The notes under the pieces were generated by a model, which worked only from the letters and a program-made list of their open reading frames with translations, ran no database searches and was not told the DNA's origin. 64,000 nt of DNA. It comes from Lepidurus packardi. Taxonomy: Eukaryota; Arthropoda; Branchiopoda; Notostraca; Triopsidae. Where the stretch lies: positions 1 to 64,000 of the forward strand of contig JAKZAN010000130.1 in NCBI GenBank assembly GCA_023053545.1. The letters run 5' to 3'. Shown one piece after another: positions 44,830 through 54,954 of this stretch. The stretch's first letter is position 1, and every line of letters begins with the position of its first letter. The position numbers and the translations under genes were made by a program.

Positions 44830-45512
44830 TATGCGTAGTGTTTTTGTGCTGGAATTTACAAATTACGAAAAAATATGTTTTTTATGAGAGCTGTTAAGAC
44901 CCCACTGCCTCTAATTAATTCTCCCTTAAAGTAACAAATGTTTTACGGCCTTTCTATTCTCTTTTTGGAAACCAGTGTTATGATAGCAGTGGACCGATAC
45001 ATCTTACGATCTGATTACTTGGTTTCCTTAGATTCAGGGAAGGACTCCCATCTTACATTTACAAATAATCTATTATACTGTCGGTATTTGACATCCCAGT
45101 CCGATATTTCCATTTGTATATTTCCGCTATCCATCTAGTTATGTATTCTATCCCTAAACTGCAGGTTCATACTCATCTGCTTAAATCACCTTAGCCCTCA
45201 ACCCCTGTAACGCCACTGTTGAGCATTCATTTAATGACTCTGGCTGTCCAAAGCTAGAGTCAGATCGTAAGCGTCCTTGAGCAAGGTCAGTTTATTTTAT
45301 AAACTCCCACCTTCCCTAAAGTGTATTAGAGACTCTTCAATAACAGCATCACCAAGCCCAGAAGCAACTGATCACACCTCCGAAAATCGGGACTCGACTT
45401 CTATAAAACATGGGCACTTCGATGATGCTGAGTCTCGAAACGCAACCCGCATTGTTCCATAGAAAGAGATCAGACGAACGGATCAAATACAGAGTCAACA
45501 TACACATACAAA
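44830..45512. other. Intergenic, no confident gene
   Basis: It lies upstream of the RING ligase and downstream of the cysteine-rich surface gene, both on the minus strand. A plus-strand open frame at 44938-45226 (MFYGLSILFLETSVMIAV..) has plausible hydrophobic stretches but no motif. I leave it uncalled. No repeat or RNA gene is apparent. Confidence 0.4.
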
Positions 45513-47543
45513 TCAGATCTCAGGATGCGGGTCAACTATCTGCTTTTCTGAAGCGTCGACCCTCGGCTGTATGTTTTTCTCCAAATTATCTTCAACTGCC
45601 TTGCTCGTTACTCCCCACTTGCTCAGCACACCCACAGCGCATAGAATCTCGACCACGACTGCCAGGATCAGCAGCACTGAGACAGGGGTAGGACTGATGG
45701 AGCTGTTGATGCCCAGGATCAGGATGACACAAAACTCGAGGATGCAGCCGATGACCAGGACGGAGTCGAACAGGGTATACTTCTGCAGCATCTTCTTCAG
45801 CAGCAATTCTCCAGCCACTCTGAAGGCCAGGAGGACGATGAGACTCAGCATGTTCTGGCTGTTGATGGTATTGATGATAACGATACTAGTTAGCACATCG
45901 AACACGAACTCAGCGAAGTTCTCGATGCGGGAGTACAGACCGATGCTCTTGCCGAAGATAAGCATACTGCCAGTGAGCACAGCGAAGAAGGCCAGGAAGA
46001 GACCAGCGAAGGCATTGCAGGTGGTGAAGGTGGCAGTGCTGGTGGAGGGGACTTGGCCGTACCTGGAGTTGAAGGTGAGTTCGGCGATGGAGAAGAAGAC
46101 GATGGGGAACATGGAAGTCTTGAGCCAGAACTCCAGGAACCTGTAGCCATAGGTCTTGAGGTTGTGGTGTCCCTCGAGTTTCTTGGTGGCTCTGAGGAAG
46201 ATGTAGCCTATGAGAGCAAGGAATAGGGAGATGAGGACGAAGAGGACGGGCAGGGCGGCATTCCTGGCGAAGCTGGCATCAGTGACTAGGTTGGAGAACC
46301 TGCCATCGGAGTACTCGGTGTAGCCATCGGGGAGGAAGTTGAGAGGACTGGTGCCGAAGTGGTACCAGATCATCTTGAAACTGAAAAGGTGGCCAACTAG
46401 TCCGACTGAAGGAAGACCGAGGGTAAAGACCAGGAAACCAATGAGTTGCAGGAAAAAGATGATGTGGTTGTGCTTGTAGCCCAGCATGTGCAGACATAGT
46501 GCTACAATCAAGGCTATGGACAAGAGGACAACGACAGCTACAACCGTGGATAAGACTGCTGCACGATCTTCCTTTGAAAGGAGGGAGTCAACATATCCAT
46601 ACAAAATAGGCTCGCCGGTACGCATGGCACCAAGATAAATTCCGCCCACTAGAGAGGCTGAAGGGTAGGAGACTTGAAGAGTCGCTTTATGTGGATCTGT
46701 TTCGGAGACAACTCCGCCTACAATAAAAAGTTCAGTGGTCGCTAGGTATCTAATGTTTTTGCTGCTGTTCTTTAAAGGATCATAGAAGGAAGATAGTTTC
46801 AGATTAGGGATTTACGAAGGAGTCAGGCTATTGAGGAATCGCACAGTAAGACTTAGGGATTAAGATTTCCAATCAATGACGTTCAATCTATTGGAAGTAA
46901 AGGCCTTCGGAAGACAAGCCTTCAGCTGAGCATCATAGGTTTAGGATGAAGTGCAAGGTATACATGCTCCGGAAAAGTAAGAAAAGTTAGGATAACATTA
47001 TTGGCATTGACTAGTGGGAGTAGCATTAGGATCCTTGCAAGAAGAACATACAGAGGGTGCAGTACATGTAGAACATAAGGATGGACAAGCACAGGCTACA
47101 CAAATATTCTTTTGCCCTACTTCTAAACCGTAATCTGTACAATTATCAACACACAGTAAATTCTTCGGGTTCCAGAACGGCATATTAGGATTAATTTCTG
47201 CACATGACTTGCATCCTGAGCTCCATTGTGGTTTGCTGTCATCAATTACGGAACAATTAACACAGCTTTCAACTAGATTTGGAGTTTGGTTCCTCGTACT
47301 GCACGATGGAACACACCCAGCATCCCAGTAAGGAAAACTAATATTATATTGTCTGCAGCTTTAACACATATTTACATTAAAACTCCAATGTGGTTTAGCT
47401 GGATCAGCCTCTTCGCATGAGATACATTTTGAACCGAGGGCAACTGGCGTTGGTCCACTGCACTGTGAGTTACCTTAGAAATTCATTAGCATGAAGATCG
47501 TTGCAATGAGGATAAAGTTGACTCTGTTGATATGTTTTTTCAT
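45513..47543 (-). CDS. Cys-rich polytopic surface protein (676 aa)
   Basis: A single exon. A signal peptide precedes residue 25 (MKKHINRVNFILIATIFMLM). Furin-like or growth-factor-receptor-type cysteine repeats fill about residues 25-210 (CISCEEAD, CESCRQYN, CVNCS, CKSCAEI, CVACACPSLCSTCTAPSVC). A second, cysteine-poor ectodomain leads to about nine TM helices from residue 330 onward (e.g. VVVLLSIALIVALCLHMLG, LFDSVLVIGCILEFCVILI). The tail is short and charged. Ciliates have many proteins with this Cys-repeat-plus-polytopic plan, usually unannotated. The role could be sensing or adhesion. Many UAR codons lie in the ectodomain. Confidence 0.75.
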
Positions 47544-48580
47544 TTGGTGTTTTCTCTTTTTTGTTGGTGGTGTTTGTTTTTTCAATGTTAATGATTATGT
47601 CTGCCAACACTCTGACGACAGTCTGCTAATAAAAGGTGGCCTCCGCTCCATTTTACTGATAATCAGATTGTCTCAACTCTACTTCTGCCGATATGGGCAC
47701 CTAATTAGGCTGAAACCTAATCGATTAGACTCTCACCAGTTCTAAACAACAAGCCTAAACTGTGAGTTTCCCGTCGACAAATATCCTTCAATCTACTAAT
47801 CTAGTGCCTGGTTTGTCTCAAATGCTGGCTATGCACCTTTATGCATCTCTATACACAGAGTGTGGGGCTTTCTTTATCCTTTGGAGGCCCTTCAGACACT
47901 CTCGGTCTTAAATCGGGAGTACCACTATAGCCTTTACTTTAATTAACAGGCTGTCTAAATTTTGTTTACTTATCCACTATGTTATAAAATCGGGAGGACC
48001 ACCTTATTTTTGCTGGAAATTAGCAACTGTAACTATGCCTTGAAATCGGGAGTACCACTAAATCCCAACACCTTCATTTTTTATTTCTCATCCACCTTGC
48101 TGTCCCATACCACCAACTCTCTGTTTTTTGTTCTCATCTTATGCATTTTTCTCTCCCGCCCCCTTCTCTTTAACCTTCAAAAAGTATCCCCTCCCATCCC
48201 CTTCCGAATGATCCCTCATTGATCCTTATTCCCGTCATAACCATCAGTATTTCATCCATTGCCCCATTATTTTCCCCATGCTTTCCGATGCCAAATATCA
48301 GTAATGCTATCAGCATCGCTCCCGAAGGCCGCGCTGCCTCCTGTCAACATTTCGTTTCTTCTCGCTTAAAGATGTGGTGTTGGGATTATAGCTTGACTAT
48401 CATCCATAATGACTCCCAATCAACAAACCCATCATCGTTTCCAAAGGCCACGATCTCAATACCAGGCAGTGGGCACTCTCCAAACTCTCATGCCGCACCA
48501 TCCACAATATATCAATCCTCTACAGGTTGGAATCGAAAATCGCATATGCATCATCATTACCACCGTCACCCTCATTTCCG
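47544..48580. other. Gene-free kilobase
   Basis: No convincing coding frame. It lies upstream of the Cys-rich surface gene (minus strand) and downstream of the Lys-tailed gene's 3' end. It contains three copies of one short motif (listed separately) and C/T-rich runs near 48060-48200. Part could be the promoter of the surface protein gene. An unrecognised RNA gene is possible. Confidence 0.45.
47910..48058 (+). repeat. Three spaced copies of AAATCGGGAGTACCAC
   Basis: Exact or near-exact copies begin at 47910 and 48043; a copy with one change (GAGGACCAC) begins at 47987. Spacing is 77 and 56 bp. The copies are in the same orientation, and the DNA between them is unrelated. They lie 370-520 bp upstream of the surface-protein start. 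This could be a protein-binding or regulatory element. Function is unknown. Confidence 0.7.
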
Positions 48581-50375
48581 TCATTTCTTTTTCTTCTTCT
48601 TCTTCTTCTTCGCCACCTTGAAGAACGGGTTAGAAGGCAGGTCGACCTCCACTTGTCCGATACGCTCGATCTACGCCTTTGCCAGATCCAAGGGGTGGAT
48701 CAGCCCCTACCCGATCTTCTTCATCTCGATCGGTACTTTGTATTTCGCGAACCGTTGCTTGATCTTCTCCATCTCCTCCAACGACTCCTCCCTTTCCCTC
48801 TACCGCGAGTATTCATTCAGGATAGAGGAGAAGGGCTTCGGGGAAGAGTAGTGGTACTACGTTTTGGATCGGCCCTTATCGAAGACGGACATGCCTCGAA
48901 CCGCCTTCATTTCTTCTTGCTTCTGCAAGCCAAGATAATGGCCTGAAGAGTGCTTGATGTCATCGATCGCTGTCAGCCGAATCTTGTCCTCAAAACCGAA
49001 GTACTCCTGATTACCCCTCTCATCAGCGTCTAAGTTGATGAACTTCGTGCCGTGTTCGGTGTTGGCCCTGGTCGAAGAGTCGCCGAACTTCCCTAGCTTG
49101 GCTGCCTCACGTGTGGAAGAGATGCGTCGAGACAGTTAGGTGTGCATGCGGCCCTTATGCCTCGCCCAGTTTCGCATGAACTAGATCTTGCGCTCATCCT
49201 CTCTTTGTTGTTTCAAGTCTCTCTGCTCGGCCAGCAGCCTTCGGTTCTCAATTGTGATCTCACTTTTATAGTTGAAGACTGGGTTCGCATAGACATAGTT
49301 TTTCACGTTTGGGTCTAGTTTTCCGACAACTTCCTCTGGTTCTCCCTCTTCTATCTCTTAGCCCTCTTCATCTCCCTCCCCCTCTCCGGCACCCCCCGCT
49401 ACTTCTCCATCCACAGCCTGCCCTTATGCTGCGGATACTGCTGGTAATGGCTGACCATCTGAGCCAAGTATGGGTTCAGCTATGGGTTCATCTTTATTTA
49501 TATTATCCTAAGCCAACAGCTCTTCTGCTATAGGAGGGGCTGGCGGGATAGGGCGGACATATTTGATCACCTTCTTTGAGGTCTGTGGCTCGGGAGGTGC
49601 TAATTGGTCTTGGCCATCATCGAAGTTAAGTATTCTTCGCTTGTATTGCTTGATCCTTTATTGAGGAGGGTCCATTTAGGCATACTCAGTCCTTGCCTTC
49701 CAGCGATAATGCCTGGAGTCGAACTTGATCTTTTAGCTCGGAAGGACGTGGGTCTGTTGGGATTTGGGCTTGGCTTCGTTGACTTTGTTCTGCAGATCTT
49801 GTTAGTAATCGAATTTGGAGTTGTATTGCTAGTCTTTGTCGAGGTTGTCCTTGAACCACTTGTGGGCAGTTGTGAGAACCTGAACCTGGGCCTCTCTGTC
49901 CTCTGTGAGCATGACAAGTCGCATGAACTTGAGCATAGAGTCAATGACCTTGGGCCTCAGATGTTCAGTGTGGACGACATCAAGATCCAGACGTTTAACC
50001 TAACAAAGCAGATATTTATGATGGGGGTTGTGTACTTATTTGTTGTAGTCGGCGAACAACTCCTTGATTTCTTTGAAGAGAGGATTGTCGTTGAGGAATA
50101 TGCTGTTCATGAACGTATAGTTGATAGGCTTGAGGGAAAAGATCTCCTTGCGCCAGGACTCGACGCGGTTGACTAGAGCGATATCCTTCTTGTAGATCTC
50201 CTTCTTGCGACTCTCGATGCCCCGCAAGTCCAACTCTACGCGACGATGAAAGAAGCCAATATGCGAGAAGGAGGTTACCTGCTTTGTTATTATATGACCT
50301 GACGAGCTTGTCTAGCTCACGGTCAGTCGTCAATCTCGGCAAGTGTTCTGCTTCTTTCCGCTAATTCACTATCAT
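48581..50375 (-). CDS. Unknown Lys-tailed protein (583 aa)
   Basis: Two exons; the 43-nt intron is at 50236-50278. The first 100 residues are helical (KEIYKKDIALVNRVESWRKE). The middle has a G/E/P-rich acidic linker (about 265-330), then charged helical stretches (REAAKLGKFGDSSTRANTEH, EREESLEEMEKIKQRFAKYK). The protein ends in a run of about ten lysines directly before TGA. Some segments (KPINYTFMNSIFLNDNPLF, DDIKHSSGHYLG) look conserved rather than repetitive, but no family is recognised. A ciliary or axonemal role is conceivable by composition only. The plus-strand frames over this region are shadows. Confidence 0.62.
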
Positions 50376-50681
50376 CTGCGCTGCGGTTGTGGCTGACGGT
50401 ATTTGACTAGTTACAATTCTAACTATTATACTTTTATTCTTATTGCCAACTGTTTATCTTGCCCGCTCATTAATCCTCCTGGGCCGACGACATACACGCC
50501 CAATACCAACTTCATATCATTGTCGCCATACGAGATTAACAACCTTTGGGGCCAAAAACAATGAATGCCACTGCCGTCGTGGTGTCATGGATTTAGTAGA
50601 GCTTCACTCGGCCTATTTCTATATAATACGACAGCCTAAACTTGTTAAGCCTACTAAAGAGGCTTGCATTCTCAAATACAA
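50376..50681. other. Divergent intergenic region
   Basis: It separates the Lys-tailed protein gene (minus) from the next plus-strand gene. It is AT-rich around 50400-50440 and has no clear open frame or RNA. A promoter for both genes is likely. Confidence 0.45.
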
Positions 50682-51266
50682 ATGAAGAAAGCATCCCGAC
50701 CTAAAACCCAAGACGACAAAAAGCAACAAGCATGGTTCAGTAACTGGATCAATAACAAACCTGAGAAGTTCTCTTCCACACTTAATCTCGAAGACCGGGT
50801 CTTGCTTCTCAGGAAAAGCATATGCGAAATGGATGCAGACCTTAGGAAAGTGACAAGTGATCGTCAGAGGACTATAGACAAACTTCTACATCTAACCTCT
50901 TCTCAAATTCAAACATCATTTCATACTCAAAATGGTGCTTTCTAAAATGGGAAATTACTTGTAAATCAGGTCTAGTCTCTGAACGGGACTGAATAAAAAT
51001 TCCTGCTGAGACTGGCCAAGTGTACATTGCCCCAAGCCTATTATCCAATGATGGGATAGTCAGTTTAAAGGGAAAAGTATGTGGAAGCATGTGGTGAAGA
51101 AGAGACTCGATGTGACGAGGACGACTATGGTATAAAAACGTAGATGCAGGGAACAGCACGAGGGGACATCGGTAGATACTTAAGATAAGGTGCTATTCCT
51201 TAGCACTACCTGAGCGAATACAACCCTGACTTCGGGCGAGTACTTGATTTCCTTTCCAAAATTTGA
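50682..51266 (+). CDS. Unknown protein (194 aa)
   Basis: One frame from MKKASRPKTQDDKKQQAWFS to TGA with eight UAR codons, several of which interrupt it under the standard code. The N-terminal 90 residues are helical (LEDRVLLLRKSICEMDADLRK). The C-terminal part is acidic and cysteine-containing (KYVEACGEEETRCDEDDYG). No domain is recognised. It is convergent with the NT-C2 gene, 56 bp away. Confidence 0.55.
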
Positions 51267-51322
51267 ATACTACATGTCTATATCATTCACAATACTTAAG
51301 GCTGATATTGGAAAATGTATGT

Positions 51323-52759
51323 TCAGTATTATTCGGTGAGACCGATGGCTCTCTGTAGCTGATCGAGAAGTTTGGCGCCTCCGACCTCGTAGGCCATGTT
51401 GAAGATCTCTCCGATTCGGTTGCTACTTATGGCTACCTGTAGCTGTAGCGCTGACAGCTCTTTTTCGAGTTAGTCTATACGTTCTTGAAGTGCTACTGCA
51501 TTTGCGTTGTTCTGCCCGAATTACTCTTTGAGGCTGGGTCTGCGTTCGCCGAAGTCCTTATTAAACTCATTTTCGAATGCATTCTTGTCGAATATATTGC
51601 TCCCAAAGTTCAATTTACTGCTTTCTTCCTGCCGCTATAGTTTCTCTTCTAACTCTCTTACCTTCGTCCTGAGTTCCTGGGTCTCTGCTTCTTGCCTTTC
51701 GCTCTTCTTTCTGAACTCTTGTCGCTATCTCTCAATCTCTGCACCAGGATTGTTACTCTGTAATTCTTTCAACTCTTTGTTTCTACGCTCCAGGGTTTTC
51801 TAAAGCTCCTCAATTTGTCTCTGTAGCTTTCTCTTTTCATCCTTTGCCTCCTGCTCAACCTTCTAGAGCTTTACCTCGAGACTAGCTATGGTGCGCCTCA
51901 ATTGATTATTTTATCCCTCCACTATTTCCAGCTTCTTTGTCATTTAGGGTGCTTCAGACGCCAGTTTCTGCTTGCGATTCTTAAGCTTTTCAGCAAGCTC
52001 CTCAAACTTCTGGATGGTTCCACTCATCTGCACCAGTTCTGCAGTTGTTTTCTGGTCCTCACTAAACTCCAAACGAGACATGTTGAAATCTCGCGATGAA
52101 GCATTTAGCATTGATAGTTCGTTGGCTGCTGGTGTTTAATCCAATTTATTATAAGTGAAGGTCACTTCTAAACAAGCATCTGGGTCTGGACACTTGGTCA
52201 GGCTGATCATCTTCTCCACAGTGACCACATCCTACAACACATTAGTGGGTTGTTCATTTAAGGGACCGGCCAGGTCAAACTTCGCGTACCCCCCCAGATT
52301 TGATGCCACTGTCCATAATGATAACGGAAACAATTTAAGTCTATCAAGTCCTGAAAGCAGAAGTAGTGTGGGAGATGGGCTAAGGGAGGTACATTCTTTT
52401 AGATAAATTCGTTTTTGACGACATCGTAGTGCATCGTGAATTCGAGAGAGACGGTATCATTATAGGTAGAATAACCATGCGTATGCTGGACTGCCCGGGT
52501 TTCGACTTTCTTTTCATCTATATTTGTGTACGGAATTCAAAGGCGATCCGAAGTCCTAAGCAGCTTAGTCGGAGAGAATCAGACGGAGCACGCAGAGGAT
52601 TTGGGTTAGTTTGAGAGGGTGTGAATGGTAGGTAGGGGTACGTCTCTTCCAGAGTATTTTGGTGTTGTAGTTGAAGTTTTTGCTGATTTTGAGGCGATGG
52701 AACTGTGCGCGTATTCTGTAGTTAATGCTGCGCAGATCTTCGCGTGGGGGATGAGACAT
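51323..52759 (-). CDS. NT-C2 domain coiled-coil protein, one frame break
   Basis: Three exons: 52759-52642, 52517-52393 and 52340-51323 (introns 124 and 52 nt). The N-terminus is an NT-C2 (EEIG1/EHBP1-type) membrane-binding domain: AQFHRLKISKNFNYNTKILW, WKRHEKKVETRAVQHT, TVSLEFTMHYDVVKNEF, GGYAKFDLAG, MISLTKCPDPDACLEVTF. A coiled coil with many UAR glutamates (FEELAEKLKNRKQKL) follows, then a short globular end. The frame before and after a C7/G7 run at 52289-52295 differs by one base. Either this is a homopolymer indel of the assembly or the copy is slightly broken. With that run one base shorter, the exons sum to 420 codons. Introns were placed by phase and family pattern. Confidence 0.6.
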
Positions 52760-52923
52760 GTTCTTTTCGACAATTTGCACTGCTCTATTAGATATAGTAT
52801 CCCGATTCGATCGGTTTTTTTATCGCGAAACACTTTATTTTAGCTTCAATCGTTGGAACTCTGTGGGTGGTACTACAATACGATACAAGTATAATCGGTA
52901 TCTATCTCTTTTAAGATTAGACT

Positions 52924-53626
52924 ATGGATCCTACACGACAGGCCGTACGTACTGGTCTCAACTTCTATGTTCTCCTCGCTGTCCTCCTTTCCATCTACCA
53001 GTTCTATAGCTATTACTCCTCCAGACCTGTAGAAGATCACTCCACCTTCCAGAACTCCACTCAGCAAACAGCGTCACAACAACAACAAGACCAATATGCT
53101 TAGTCACAAGGGAACTACGTTTTCTATGCTACCGCTGCGCTCTAACCAACAGTCCGCTAACTTATGATATCCAATGGTGCCGATGCCACTATGCTGAAAC
53201 CTTATGTTTTTGAGGGCAAGTAGTGGCTGTTCAACATAGCACTGACCTACGGACACCTGGTTATTGGCATGTGTGTCTTTAGCTATTATAATAACCCTCA
53301 ACTCTAAAGGGGGTAAAAAGACAAAAATTATGTTGCTAGGCATGGCGGCAATGTTCGGGTTTATCACGCTAGCAGGTAGGCTCGCGATCGAGAGAGTCGA
53401 TGTGAAACAGGGTTCCTTCCTGAAACTGAGGCAAGAAAGATAAAAGTTTTCAAATGAGAGTTTTGTGAGCTTTTTGGAATAAAATAGCAATAACGTCGCT
53501 CAGGCAACAGGCTAGAGCGTGACTAGTGTGGGAGGAAGCCAAGAAGGACAAACAGAGGGAGGCGAAAAGAGAGTATTTAATGGCGCAGTTATCGAGGGCG
53601 ACAACGTCTATTCGGATGAAATGTGA
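52924..53626 (+). CDS. Small multi-TM protein (about 221 aa)
   Basis: The N-terminus MDPTRQAVRTGLNFYVLLAV begins a TM segment, followed by a Q/S-rich loop and a second hydrophobic stretch (WLFNIALTYGHLVIG). A 37-nt intron at 53273-53309 changes the frame to reach a third TM (IMLLGMAAMFGFITLAG) and an acidic tail with UAR codons. Without it the first frame continues in poorer composition to TGA at 53457. An alternative intron (53275-53320) would also work. No family is recognised. The gene is divergent from the NT-C2 gene, with 164 bp between starts. Confidence 0.5.
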
Positions 53627-53746
53627 AGCCATAAAAATGATAAGTGCTTAATTGTTCACCAGATAGTTTCCATTAGAACACCCACAATAGTTAAGTGATA
53701 ATCATTAGAATCGAAGATCGCTGCAAGCAAATACCCTCAACCTCAT

Positions 53747-54782
53747 ATGAAAACTTAGTCCAATCCTTTCCAAGACACAGGCATCCTCAACGCCAACACT
53801 CCTCCGGGTGTCTTCAAACCCCTAATTACCCACAATAGAACACCCCTACTCGAAAAACCCCTCGACAGTTTTCTCAACCCTCTCCATCAGTCTTCACTCG
53901 ATGCTTCGACTGGAAATCTGCACAACTACGCCAGTCAACAGCAGGAGGACTATGTGAAGAACCCATTAGGGAGATCAGGAAGCGTGAGGATTCTGCGGGA
54001 AAGTACGGAAATAATACGAACAGTAGCAAAGTTCAAAAAACTCAAGCCCTTAGAGACCATCTCGAAGGCCGACCGGGCATAGCGGGTACAAAAAACTGTG
54101 ATTATGAGTATTTATGAGTTGGCTAGCTGAACCTACTAAAACTAATCAGGAACATCGACAGCGAGTACACGAAGAACAGTCGCACGATCAACGAAAGCAT
54201 CTGCGACAATATATATCATGCACTGCGCATTCTGACGTCTCAGGCTTCGATCTACGGCAAGGAGATGAACCAGTTCTTCAATATTCTCAAGAGCATGATC
54301 TTCTGTGAAGACGAAGTGATCATAACAGCGATCGAGGACGAGAAAAACCATGAGAACAAGCCATTTAACGTACTGGTAGCTAAGGTCCTGGAGGAAAAGT
54401 ATGACCAGCTTCGTGCGAAGGAGAAGCAAATCGAGACTGAAATCGAAAGGATCAACCAAAAGATTCTGGTCATTGAAGACAAAAATCAGCGCAGTCTCGA
54501 AATCCTGAAGATCCAATACGACAACAACGTGGTGGCAGTCAAAGAAACCTACGAAAGGAGCATCAACCAGCTCAATGGAAAGGTACCAAATCCTGATTGA
54601 ATATGACGTAGATTGACGAATTCAAAGAAACAGTGGCCCAGAAGGATGCCAAAATAATCAAACTATAGAAGTCGAACCACGAGGCAGCAGGCCAAATCCT
54701 AAGTCTAAAGTAGCAGATGTCTCAGATCGTAGCCGCGGCAGTGCCTTTAACGAAGAGTCGAGCATCGTTCGGGTATGGCTGA
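53747..54782 (+). CDS. Coiled-coil protein (321 aa)
   Basis: Three exons; introns 54086-54126 (41 nt) and 54583-54611 (29 nt). The total is exactly 322 codons. The N-terminal 100 residues are polar, with N/P-rich sequence (TGILNANTPPGVFKP). The rest is helical and coiled (KEKQIETEIERINQKILVIE, LKIQYDNNVVAVKETY), ending in KSRASFGYG. No family is recognised. A small helical domain (SICDNIYHALRILTSQASIY) precedes the coil. Confidence 0.65.
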
Positions 54783-54954
54783 TGATGAATGCTGGACAAA
54801 CCATTATACTTTCCGAATCGAGTACTTATTGATGGGGCTTGGTCGGGCGATAGCTTAATAATATTATAGCATATAGATAGGGGGTGGTAGTCTTCGGGAG
54901 ACGAGCAAATAAAGAATAATATATCACTAAAAACTATATACTCTCAGACTCCCA

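Noticed and set aside
48219-50176. Plus-strand frames of up to 210 codons (MILIPVITISIS.., MVLAIIEVKYSS..)
   Set aside because: They are antisense to the Lys-tailed protein. The Phe run mirrors its poly-Lys tail, and the minus frame is continuous for 584 codons with one phased intron.
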